A stretch of DNA of 64,000 nt. Origin: Dyella_B nitratireducens. GTDB lineage: Bacteria; Pseudomonadota; Gammaproteobacteria; Xanthomonadales; Rhodanobacteraceae. A model generated the notes under the pieces. That model was not told the origin of the DNA and did not search any database. It saw only the letters and a program-made list of their open reading frames with translations. This document shows positions 27,438 to 35,561 of this stretch, piece by piece. Numbering within the stretch: position 1 is the first letter of the stretch; every line of letters starts with the position of its first letter. A program made the position numbers and the translations under genes. Where the stretch lies: the NCBI RefSeq assembly GCF_049532905.1, contig NZ_CP064032.1:1860001-1924000 (forward strand), given 5' to 3'.

Positions 27438-28255
27438 GGGGAACCACCCGTCGTGACGGGAAAATTGTCGAAGAGCCAGCGCTCGACGCTGTCCAGCAGT
27501 CGGTTGCGATCGCCGGTGAGGATGTAGGTGTGATCGGCTTCTTTCAGGAAACGGGTGAAGACGCCGGGATGGCTGACGACCCGGCCAAAGCATTCGCGGA
27601 ACTGGCGCGCATGGTTGAAATAGCGGCTGATGCCGCCGCTATAGATCAGGCACAGCTTGAGGCCGCGATCGAGCATGCCAGCGAAATCGGCGCGCACCAC
27701 GGCTTGCGGCAATGGCGCTACGGTGAAGGTGGGTTCGCCGTTGCCTGTCGCTTGGTGACGGCGCGAAAGGACACCCAGCCAACGTTTCACATCCAGCATG
27801 CGCGGGAGGTAATAGCGCAGGTGATAACCGAGCGTGCGGTACGCGTAGCCGTCGAGGAAAACCGCGCCGGCCACCTTGGCATCACTGCAAGCCACCATGT
27901 GCGCACTTTGCGAACCGGAACACAGGCCGATCAATACGAAGCGCTTGCATGCCGCCTGCTCGCCGAGCAGATTCATCGCGTCGCCTACGTCGGCGCAGAT
28001 CTGCTGCTTGCGGGTCTGCGACTCGCCGCTGGAGGCGCTATCACCAATCGTGGAGAGATCGAAGCGCAAGGTGGGATAACCGTACGCATTCAATCGCCGG
28101 GTCATCTCGACGTGCAACCGGAACGGCCCGATCCGATGCACCAGCCCTGCGTTGAGCACGATCACGCCGACCGTTTCCGGCGTGGCAGGCGACGGCAATC
28201 CCGCAATGCCCACCAGATGCCGTGCGCGTCCAAAACGGAAAGCCTGCTCCTGCAT
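27434..28255 (-). CDS. Alpha/beta hydrolase, exosortase-A-system type 1-like
   Basis: A 273-aa alpha/beta-hydrolase fold protein. The strand-turn segment VIVLNAGLVHRIGPFRLHVEMTRRL and LRFDLSTIGDS are typical of hydrolases encoded in PEP-CTERM/XrtA exopolysaccharide loci. The nucleophile elbow reads GLCSGS, placing Cys where Ser is usual (GxSxG); an Asp and a His (EADHTYI) are available downstream. A thiol nucleophile resembles dienelactone hydrolase chemistry, but the real substrate is unknown. GTG 28258 and ATG 28255 are both possible starts. Overlaps both neighbours in the operon. Confidence 0.8.
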   Translation of the reverse strand: MQEQAFRFGRARHLVGIAGLPSPATPETVGVIVLNAGLVHRIGPFRLHVEMTRRLNAYGYPTLRFDLSTIGDSASSGESQTRKQQICADVGDAMNLLGEQAACKRFVLIGLCSGSQSAHMVACSDAKVAGAVFLDGYAYRTLGYHLRYYLPRMLDVKRWLGVLSRRHQATGNGEPTFTVAPLPQAVVRADFAGMLDRGLKLCLIYSGGISRYFNHARQFRECFGRVVSHPGVFTRFLKEADHTYILTGDRNRLLDSVERWLFDNFPVTTGGSP

Positions 28256-29037
28256 CACGCCGCCTCCTGCACGTGTCGAGTGACGGCCTGGATCAGCGGG
28301 TGCGAGAGAATCGCCACCTCGAGCCGGCGTGGATCATTCCACGGCGTGGCAGGCTGCACGCACTTCACCGCAGCGGCATCGGCCACAAAACTTCCCCAGG
28401 GTTGCGGTGCGTCGGATGAGAGCGAGTCGAGCAGAAGCGTCGGCACCGTCGGACGGTCGACATGCAAATCCATGACCTGCTGGCGGAAGCTGTCGCTGAT
28501 CGCGAACCCGAGCCATTGCGCAGCCGCGTCGGCCGCGTTGCGCGGCACCATGAAACGCTGCCCATCGAGGCACAGCGCCGACTGCATGGCATCGAGCCGC
28601 GTCACATACGCGCGGCCATCGAGCACGGGATCCCATGCCACGACACCGGCAAAGCGTGCCTGCGCAGCCGACGCCAACGCAATGCTCCCACCCAGGCGCG
28701 CACCAAACGCGAACACGCGATCGATGCCGCTACGCGTCCGCAATTCATTGGCCGCGGCCGCGGTATCGGCCAGGCAGCGTTGCCAATCCATATCCACGCT
28801 GTTGCCGGCCGAGTCACCCGTGCCGTAGTAATCGAAACGCAAGGCGGCCACGCCTTCGGCCGCCAGCGCCTGCGCCAGCTGCCGGTACAGGCGATGGCAC
28901 CGTATCAGGTCCTGCCCCAGCGGCGGGCATAGCAGCACGGCCTTTCGCGCCGGCGTGCCGCACGCATGGAACAGGCCGAACAGCGTGCGGTCCGGCCCGA
29001 AATAGAACGGCATGTCGGCGTCGGCACGCGTGTTCAT
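28255..29037 (-). CDS. Alpha/beta hydrolase, exosortase-A-system type 2-like (Arg at nucleophile elbow)
   Basis: A 260-aa alpha/beta-hydrolase relative with KAVLLCPPLGQD, ALRFDYYGTGDS and a degenerate elbow FGARLGGS, in which Arg occupies the Ser position. The same GxRLG elbow is, as I recall, common in exosortase-A-associated hydrolase 2, so it is a family trait rather than a local mutation. It may therefore be non-catalytic, or use another residue. ATG 29037 overlaps the barrel-protein stop. Tandem arrangement with hydrolase 1 is the usual layout in these loci. Confidence 0.78.
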   Translation of the reverse strand: MNTRADADMPFYFGPDRTLFGLFHACGTPARKAVLLCPPLGQDLIRCHRLYRQLAQALAAEGVAALRFDYYGTGDSAGNSVDMDWQRCLADTAAAANELRTRSGIDRVFAFGARLGGSIALASAAQARFAGVVAWDPVLDGRAYVTRLDAMQSALCLDGQRFMVPRNAADAAAQWLGFAISDSFRQQVMDLHVDRPTVPTLLLDSLSSDAPQPWGSFVADAAAVKCVQPATPWNDPRRLEVAILSHPLIQAVTRHVQEAA

Positions 29038-30404
29038 CGCTTGAACACCACGCTGAAAAACACTTCGTTCTCGTGATAACTCTGGCCAGCCGCGTTGCTG
29101 CCGCGTACCTGCCGGATATAGGAAACGTGCCACGTCCAATGCGGTGCCCATTGGTGCCCGAGATCGACGCCATAGCGATAGGTTTTGTCGGTCCGCTGCA
29201 ACGACGTATACGTCAGCCGTTCTGCATTGACGAATCCGGTAATCGTCGTGTTGGGGCGAAGGCGGAAATCGGCACTGACCGTGCCGCCACGCGTGGACTG
29301 ATTGAAGGTGGCGCTGTTCAGATACGAAAGCTTGTCGTACGTCGGTGCAATCGACAGCTGCAAGCGCTCGGTGTGGTAGGTGTAGGTCGCCTGCAGGGTT
29401 CTTTCGAGGTAAACCTCCGAGTCGATCACCAGATTGCCCGTGCTGATGCCGCCACCGGGGTTGTAGAGGAAGTCGGTCGGATTCTCGTCCAGGATGTTGA
29501 CGACGCTCTGCCCCGGCTGCAAAAACATGTCTTGCGCGGCGTCGGAAAACTCGTAGGCACCGGTCACGGACAAGGTCTGGTGCGGGGTGATTTGCCAATC
29601 CAGGGTGATTCTCGCCAGCGGCTTGGACTCGCCGCGCGCATGATCAAAGTCAATCTTCGACCAGCCTGCCAACACGTCGGCGCTGAAGTGCGCGAGCGTG
29701 CTGGTGTATCGGGCGTAGGCTTCGTCGCGCGTGTAATTGGGTGTCGCAATGGTGTCGTCGACGCCGTCGACCAAGGTCGTGGCAGTGCTGTCGTTGAATT
29801 TCACCCGCTGTGATTCGAGGTTCAGCGAAAGCGTGTCGGTCGGGTTGAGGTCGCGATACAGCCGGAATGCCGCCATGCCACGGCTCGAATTGAAGTCTTT
29901 GACCTTCGAGGCATAGCTATTGAGATAGTGAAGCTCGACTTGCGCGCGCATGACGTTGCCAAACTGCAGATGCAAGGTCGGCCCCAGCGACACCACGTTG
30001 GTCTGCTGCCGGTTGTCCGGCGCATTGCTGGCCAAGGAGTCGACCGGCTCGACACCGGCGTAATCCTCGACGGTGAAATCCAACCGCTTCGGCAGCACCG
30101 TCCAATTGGCCTGGCCGGCCAGTTCGGTTTGCGTCTGGTTGGCAAATTGATGCCCGAGATAATCGTTGTCTTGGAACGTGCCGCTTACATTGGCCTGAAA
30201 TGTCGAACCTTGCTGCAGGTAGTTGAAGTTGAAGCCCGGAATGAATACGTTCTGGCTGATCGGATTGCTGTCGCTCAAGGTGATGTTGTCGCTATGTTCG
30301 ACACTGCCGAAGATCGAGTAATCGAACTGCGAGGCCCATGCCGCGCCCGGCGCAACGACCAGCACGAGCGCCATGGCACGAGCGAGCGTGGTGAATGCCG
30401 GCAT
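29034..30404 (-). CDS. Outer-membrane beta-barrel protein of the polysaccharide export locus
   Basis: A 456-aa protein with a cleavable signal peptide (to about AWAS, residue 25) and many alternating amphipathic strands rich in Tyr, Thr and Asn (FDYSIFGSVEHSDNI, TVSADFRLRPNTTITGFV), ending VFFSVVFKR with an aromatic near-terminal residue as in barrel proteins. It resembles the outer-membrane proteins linked to PEP-CTERM systems (TIGR03016-like). I infer a role in passage or anchoring of the polymer across the outer membrane together with the Wza-like lipoprotein. Confidence 0.75.
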   Translation of the reverse strand: MPAFTTLARAMALVLVVAPGAAWASQFDYSIFGSVEHSDNITLSDSNPISQNVFIPGFNFNYLQQGSTFQANVSGTFQDNDYLGHQFANQTQTELAGQANWTVLPKRLDFTVEDYAGVEPVDSLASNAPDNRQQTNVVSLGPTLHLQFGNVMRAQVELHYLNSYASKVKDFNSSRGMAAFRLYRDLNPTDTLSLNLESQRVKFNDSTATTLVDGVDDTIATPNYTRDEAYARYTSTLAHFSADVLAGWSKIDFDHARGESKPLARITLDWQITPHQTLSVTGAYEFSDAAQDMFLQPGQSVVNILDENPTDFLYNPGGGISTGNLVIDSEVYLERTLQATYTYHTERLQLSIAPTYDKLSYLNSATFNQSTRGGTVSADFRLRPNTTITGFVNAERLTYTSLQRTDKTYRYGVDLGHQWAPHWTWHVSYIRQVRGSNAAGQSYHENEVFFSVVFKR

Positions 30405-30467
30405 GTCCCCTCCCCCTTTCCTTAAAGGTGTTGCGCTGAATGCGTTGCAGCCCAGCCGCCTCTCGTC

Positions 30468-31247
30468 CTAGGCCGACTGATTGAAAACCACTCCTGCCAG
30501 CTTGCTGGTATCAAAATTGGCGACAGCCTGGTTGACGGCGGCAGGCGTATCACGCCCATAGCCCACCACCACCACCACGAAGTCGGCCAGATCCGACAAA
30601 ATGCGTGCGTCCGGCGAGCCTTTGATGGCCGGCCCATCAAGAAACAGATAGCGATCGGTGTATCGGCAGCGCAGCGAATCCAGCATCGCGCGCATGCGAA
30701 ACGATGAAAAGAATTCGCCACCGTTTTCGCGCGACGTACCCGCCGGCACCAGGCGAAGGCGCGGAATGCCGGTTTGATAAATAATCGATTTCAGGCCGCG
30801 GATAGGATGCTCGAGATAATCGATCAAGCCACCTTTTTCCGGCTCTACGCCCAACGCCTTGTGCTGGTTCGGATAGCGCAAATTGCAATCGATCAGCAAA
30901 CTGGTCTTCGCTTCGTCGAACGCAAAGGCCGCCGCCAGGTTACGCGCCACGAAGCTGCCGCCCGAATCCGGACTGACCGACACGACCAAGGTGATGAAGT
31001 TCTGGCCGCCCGAAAGCTCGAGCAGGCGCGTGCGAATTTCGCGAAACGCATCGGACTGGCGACGCACTGAATCTTCGCGATGAATCAACCGCCGCTGTTC
31101 CAGCTGTGCCGGCGCCAGCGCGCGGCCGACTTCCGTCATCAGCGCAATCGAATGACCTGTCGAGGGGGTCTCGTCGATCTGGCGCACACCGGCATCGGCC
31201 TTCAGATCGCGGCGATTGGTAAAGACGTTTTCGTCATGCTTGCTCAT
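30468..31247 (-). CDS. Degenerate BY-kinase-like (CpsD/CapB family) protein
   Basis: A 259-aa cytoplasmic partner of the chain-length determinant. The fold-defining pieces are present: SDAFREIRTRL ahead of the P-loop, SLLIDCNLRYP (Walker A') and YLFLDGPAI (Walker B). But the P-loop reads SPDSGGSFVARN, with no GK(S/T), and the C-terminus ends LAGVVFNQSA without the usual Tyr cluster. It probably cannot autophosphorylate and may act as a structural partner. ATG 31247 is chosen over TTG 31253 because AAGGG lies 7 bases upstream. Confidence 0.8.
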   Translation of the reverse strand: MSKHDENVFTNRRDLKADAGVRQIDETPSTGHSIALMTEVGRALAPAQLEQRRLIHREDSVRRQSDAFREIRTRLLELSGGQNFITLVVSVSPDSGGSFVARNLAAAFAFDEAKTSLLIDCNLRYPNQHKALGVEPEKGGLIDYLEHPIRGLKSIIYQTGIPRLRLVPAGTSRENGGEFFSSFRMRAMLDSLRCRYTDRYLFLDGPAIKGSPDARILSDLADFVVVVVGYGRDTPAAVNQAVANFDTSKLAGVVFNQSA

Positions 31248-31249
31248 AC

Positions 31250-32794
31250 TCAACCCTTGTGCCGGATCCAGAACAGAATCAGGTAAAACGCGGCAACACC
31301 GACGGCGATCAACACCAGCATCGTGTTATGCAACCGTTCGCGTCGGCGATCACGCGGGGTCGGGTAGAACGGAATCGTTGCCAGGACATTGGAACCGAGC
31401 GCACGTTCCAGCTGGTCGGCCGAACGCACCCGCGGATCAAGACGCACCAGCGCGAACAACAATCCGAACGGGATGGCGAGCGACAACGCCAGGCCAGCCG
31501 CTCCGAAATGCACAAAACGCAGGCCGGACGGCACCAGCGGCATCACCGCCGGGTTTTGGACGATGAACGTCAGGCCGCGTTGTTCGGCGTCGAGGTTCAT
31601 CGACACCCGCGCGTTCTCGCGACGCTTCAACAGGTCCTGGTAGACGTCGCGATTGACGTCGTAGTCGCGCGTCAGCTCGGCGGTGACATTTTCCGAATTG
31701 GAGATGCGTTTGCTGCGGTCCAGCTCCGTGGCCAGCATCGACTCGCTGGCACTGATGCGTGCCTGTGCCGCGGCAGCATCGCCCTCGGTCGCGGCAAGCT
31801 GGATCTTCAGCTGCTGGTAAAGCGGATTCATTTGCACCGTGCTGTCCAGCGGTATCGGTGTTCCGGCTGCTTGCGCTGCCTGCTTGCGCTGATCCGACTG
31901 GGCCATCTGCTGCCGCAGATCCTGGATCTGGTGCCGTAGCCGGATCACGTCCGGATATTGGTCGGTATAGGTGAGCAGCAGCTTGTCGAGCTGGCTTTGC
32001 AAATCGGCGAGCTGAGTGTCGTAGATGCCTTGCGTGGTGTGCACCGCATTGACTTCCGATTCGCCCGACAGCTGTGCTTGCAACGCAGCCGCCTGCGAGC
32101 GCTTTTCGGTCAGTTCCAACTGCGTATTCTCGATTTGCGTACGCAGCTGGCTGATGCGCGAATTGGTGTCGACGTCACTGCCAGGCCGCGCATCTATATT
32201 GGATTCGCGATAGGCCTTGAGTTTGTCTTCGGCGTCGGTCAGCTTGCCCCGATAGGTTTCGACCTGGCTATTGATGAACTCATAGGCGTCGCGGCTTTCG
32301 CGCTGTTTCGAGGCAAGGCTTTCACTGATGAAAAGACGCGCGAACTCCCGCGTCACCACGAACGCCCGCCGTGGTTCGGAATCGGTATAACTGATCGTGA
32401 TCAAATTGCCGTGCGAGGTCTGCACCTTGGTGCGGGCACGAATGCCCTCGATGATCAGATCCCGCTGGACCGGCGTGGGACGCGTCGCCATCCAGCCACC
32501 GGCCACCAGAATCTGGTCGAGCACTTTCCGGCTGAAAATCACGTTTTGGGCGATACCTGCCCGGTTGGCGTTCGCCGTTGCCGAGGCCGCACCTTCCATC
32601 AGCGGCGTAATGATGTTGCTTTCCTGCGCCAGGATGGTGGTGGACGCTTCGTATTTTTTCGGCCAGAACATGCCGACGACCAGGGCCGCGATCGCAATCA
32701 CGGCAAATGCAATGCCCAAGGCCATGCGCCGACGCCGCGCTTCGGTTATCAGCGCAGGTAGCATGCCACCTAAAGGTGCAAGTTCTCCCCCCAT
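31250..32794 (-). CDS. Polysaccharide chain-length determinant (Wzz-like, exosortase-system type)
   Basis: A 514-aa inner-membrane protein with two terminal helices (about residues 25-45 and 487-507) and a long periplasmic coiled-coil domain (residues 180-400, with heptad-like AEDKLKAYRESN, LQSQLDKLLLTYTDQYPDV). The pattern near the second helix (PAVMPLVPSGLRFV) is the PxxPxxP-like signature of the Wzz/GumC class. It regulates polymer length and binds the neighbouring kinase-like protein. GGGG lies 5 bases before ATG 32794; the cytoplasmic C-tail is short, so the kinase domain is separate. Confidence 0.87.
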   Translation of the reverse strand: MGGELAPLGGMLPALITEARRRRMALGIAFAVIAIAALVVGMFWPKKYEASTTILAQESNIITPLMEGAASATANANRAGIAQNVIFSRKVLDQILVAGGWMATRPTPVQRDLIIEGIRARTKVQTSHGNLITISYTDSEPRRAFVVTREFARLFISESLASKQRESRDAYEFINSQVETYRGKLTDAEDKLKAYRESNIDARPGSDVDTNSRISQLRTQIENTQLELTEKRSQAAALQAQLSGESEVNAVHTTQGIYDTQLADLQSQLDKLLLTYTDQYPDVIRLRHQIQDLRQQMAQSDQRKQAAQAAGTPIPLDSTVQMNPLYQQLKIQLAATEGDAAAAQARISASESMLATELDRSKRISNSENVTAELTRDYDVNRDVYQDLLKRRENARVSMNLDAEQRGLTFIVQNPAVMPLVPSGLRFVHFGAAGLALSLAIPFGLLFALVRLDPRVRSADQLERALGSNVLATIPFYPTPRDRRRERLHNTMLVLIAVGVAAFYLILFWIRHKG

Positions 32795-32850
32795 GACATC
32801 CCCTTCCCTTTCATCCCTAAATGCAAACGTTCCAAGACACTGCGCGCCGG

Positions 32851-33474
32851 TCAGAACGCGCGTTGCGGCACCGTAATCACATCCCCCGGTTGTACGGGGT
32901 AGTTGTTGGCGAGATCGCCTTTCTGCAGAATTTTTTCCAGATGCACCGAGTACGAGATCGGGCTCCCGCCATCGCCCTTGCGGTACAGCTCGGTGCGGTC
33001 GGGCGCGGCAAATTCGGTAATGCCGCCAGCGGCCAGTACCGCGTCAAGCACGGTCATCCCCTGGCGATAAGGAATGGAAATCGGGCTGCGTACCGCGCCG
33101 GTGACCCGCACCCGCGACAGATACTCGTTGCTGCGTAGCGCAATCAGAATGACCGCCACCTGCGGATCGCGAATATAAGACTGCAGCTTGTCCTTGATCT
33201 CGGCGGATACCTGGTCCGGGGTTCTCCCGCCAGCGACCACGTCGCCAATCAGCGGGACGGTAATCCTGCCGTCCGGCCGCACCGGGACACTGACGCTGAG
33301 GTCCGGGTTATGCCAGACGGTGATTTGTAACTGGTCGTCCACACCGATGTGGTACGTCGTGACAGCCTGCACATCGGCATCGAGCTTCGGCGGCGCGCTG
33401 GAGCCGCCCGTCGTTGCACAGGCGGCTAGCAGCAATGGCAGACACAGTGCAAAACAACGACTGAGGCTCTTCAT
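32851..33474 (-). CDS. Wza-type polysaccharide export lipoprotein
   Basis: A 207-aa lipoprotein: signal peptide with lipobox LLAAC at residues 16-20, then the Poly_export domain (VDDQLQITVWHNPDLSVSVPVRPDGRI, PLIGDVVAGGRTPDQV) and an SLBB-like segment (RVRVTGAVRSPISIPYRQGMTVLDAVLAAGG). It should form the periplasmic/outer-membrane channel for polymer export. It is first in the minus-strand arm and is divergent from the YdcF gene, so the operon promoter should lie in 33475-33730. Confidence 0.88.
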   Translation of the reverse strand: MKSLSRCFALCLPLLLAACATTGGSSAPPKLDADVQAVTTYHIGVDDQLQITVWHNPDLSVSVPVRPDGRITVPLIGDVVAGGRTPDQVSAEIKDKLQSYIRDPQVAVILIALRSNEYLSRVRVTGAVRSPISIPYRQGMTVLDAVLAAGGITEFAAPDRTELYRKGDGGSPISYSVHLEKILQKGDLANNYPVQPGDVITVPQRAF

Positions 33475-33730
33475 GGCGATCTCGGCCGATGGTGGTTAAA
33501 AAGTGTGACCCCTGTCTCATAATATGCTATTGACAAACGGGTAAATCAATACATCACCTTCACAAAAAATAGGCTTTATTTTTTCAAAACTGGCGAATTG
33601 GCATGTTTTTTGACCGCCCGGGGAGCGCAATGCCAGGCCATAAGGCCGGGCATGGTCCATGGCTTATGACGTTGCCAGGACGTGGGAACGGCGGCAGGGA
33701 CGCCTCAGAGGTTGAGGACCAGGAAATTCG
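33475..33730 (-). promoter_or_regulatory. AT-rich divergent intergenic region, likely promoter of the export operon
   Basis: Bases 33485-33600 are markedly AT-rich against the surrounding coding sequence. On the minus strand TATTAT (plus-strand 33520-33525 region, ATAATA) is a -10-like hexamer upstream of the Wza-type gene, but no good -35 is paired with it. The region also separates the export operon from the plus-strand YdcF gene. I could not define an operator. Confidence 0.4.
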
Positions 33731-34462
33731 ATGGATCTGCTTGAGTACCTGTTCTATCCCATCTACCAGGCAGCCATCCTTGCCGCTATCGGCCTGTATT
33801 TTTTATGCCGCCGACGCTATCGCCCCGCCCTGGTGTCACTGGTGCTGGGCGCATGCTGGTTATGGCTGTGCGCCACCCCTGCCATGGCCACGCGCTTGCG
33901 CGAATCGCTGGAACATCACTATCCGCAGCGAGACGCATCCACCTATGCCAGGGCCGATGCCATCGTGATTTTGGGCGGCGGGGCGTTGCCGCGATATGGC
34001 TTGGGCCCGAATACGGACGATGCCTATAGCCTTGCCACGCGAATCGGTTTCGGCTTGCAGTTGTTCCGCGATGCGCGTGCCGACATGGTGCTGCTTTCGG
34101 GCAGTGATCAAGCCCAGCGGATGGCGCGAAGACTGCTGTGGCAGGGCGTGCCAGCCGGCGCCTTGCAAACCGAGTGCGCAAGCACGAATACGCATGAGAA
34201 TGCCGTGTTCTCGGCCGCGATGCTCAAACGCGCAAAGCGGTCACGCATCTTGCTGGTGACGTCCGGCTTTCACATGCCACGCGCCGCGGCGGCCTTCGCC
34301 AATCAAGGGCTCGACGTGATCCCCGCACCGTCCTATGACCCCGTTTATCCATCCTGGCAAGCGCATCCCTGGTGGCCAAAACGGTCCGCCTTGCACTTGA
34401 GCGGCCACTGCCTGCGCGAATATGCCGGCCTCTGGTGGTACCGGTTGCGTGGTTGGGCCTGA
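33731..34462 (+). CDS. YdcF/ElyC/SanA-family protein (DUF218)
   Basis: A 243-aa membrane-associated protein. Two N-terminal helices (residues 8-25 and 33-52) precede the DUF218 domain: DAIVILGGGALPR, VLLSGSDQAQRMARRLLW, TNTHENAVFSA and LLVTSGFHMPRAAAAF, the diagnostic segments of this family. ElyC and SanA affect envelope biogenesis and undecaprenyl-lipid use, so a link with the nearby glycan locus is reasonable but not shown. No operon partner follows; a 1.1 kb non-coding stretch comes next. Confidence 0.87.
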   Translation: MDLLEYLFYPIYQAAILAAIGLYFLCRRRYRPALVSLVLGACWLWLCATPAMATRLRESLEHHYPQRDASTYARADAIVILGGGALPRYGLGPNTDDAYSLATRIGFGLQLFRDARADMVLLSGSDQAQRMARRLLWQGVPAGALQTECASTNTHENAVFSAAMLKRAKRSRILLVTSGFHMPRAAAAFANQGLDVIPAPSYDPVYPSWQAHPWWPKRSALHLSGHCLREYAGLWWYRLRGWA

Positions 34463-35561
34463 GCCCTCTCAATGATTGTTCTTATGGTGCCCATTACGAA
34501 TGGGTCCGGCGATTTACCAGTGACTGCAATTTGTGCTGAACGCATGTAGTGTTCAAGCTCTTGGTGTCCATCAAGCGCTCAAGCAACAACTTCATATCAA
34601 ACAAGTTGCTGGGCCGACGGGGTAGCCGGGATGTCCCGCCGTTTTATGCTCGCGCGCACTGTTTATATGGCGGCGCTGATTCGGCACGAATTTGTTTTGT
34701 TTTTCCGGCTTGGCTGGCAGCTTTCCATGACATGTCCACTCATATCGAGTAGCGAATTTGCAAATCGATCACTGATGTTTGATGTCTCATCCGCGTACAA
34801 GTTGGCCGTCGCGACTTGAGCGCTTCAGTTGTCTCCTCGATCATCGCCATTCCCTCTGGGTTTCGTACTCACGACGTCGTCCAACATCGCCATCAGCACA
34901 GCCCTGCATCTGACAACGGACGTAAAAACGGCCATTTCTGCGTTCACATTTTGATCACCTGGCCGATGCGGACTCCCAAAACCTCTTCACTCGATCGTCA
35001 CATTTTGCGACGCAGCGTGACATCTCGCGTCCACAGCGCATTAATTTGCCGCACAAGAATTAGATCGATCCAAATAATAGGATGATTCAGATCACGTCGC
35101 AGCGGCGAATGATCTGAATGGTTTTGAACAAGGGTGGAAAGAAGCTTATGAACGCACGCGTTAGGGGCGCTGCGTGAGTGTGGCTGCTTCCCGCCAGACA
35201 GATCGAGGGAGCTGGAAGCCACGCATGAAATCAGCAGCCGCCCGCATTTCCGTGATGGCACGCCCGCGCGCCGCATGCGCGCCCGCCTTCGTGGTGGCTG
35301 TTGCCGTCTGCAGTGATCGCTGCGGCGGCGATCCACTCCGGCGACACCAGACTCCGGCGCTTTCGGCGCCCTATCCGAAGCCTTGAAGCATTCCACCGCC
35401 GACGAGTCGGGAGTCGTCGGCTGTCGAATTTTTTAGATCGATCCAGTTCACGAAGGAGGGAGACAACCACAGCAGAAATCACGCATCCGCAGCACGTGAT
35501 CCAACGGGGGGATGACCGCGCCGATGTCAGAAGCGCGCAAACCAGAAAGGGGAATTACGGA
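34463..35561 (+). other. Long non-coding region upstream of the TonB receptor
   Basis: I see no supported gene in these 1.1 kb; the short open frames lack ribosome sites and homology-like motifs. It includes a hairpin-rich stretch around 34615-34645, a run of AT-rich sequence at 35035-35085 and the inverted repeat listed separately. It is the likely promoter and 5' leader of the TonB-dependent receptor, which has GAAAGGGG about 10 bases before its ATG. Confidence 0.5.
35085..35119 (+). promoter_or_regulatory. Perfect 10-bp inverted repeat, candidate operator
   Basis: ATTCAGATCA (35085-35094) and TGATCTGAAT (35110-35119) are perfect inverted arms separated by 15 bases, inside an AT-rich stretch 443 bases before the TonB-receptor start. 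Half-site centres are 25 bp apart, which would suit a dimeric or dimer-of-dimers regulator, or form a transcript hairpin. Confidence 0.4.
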
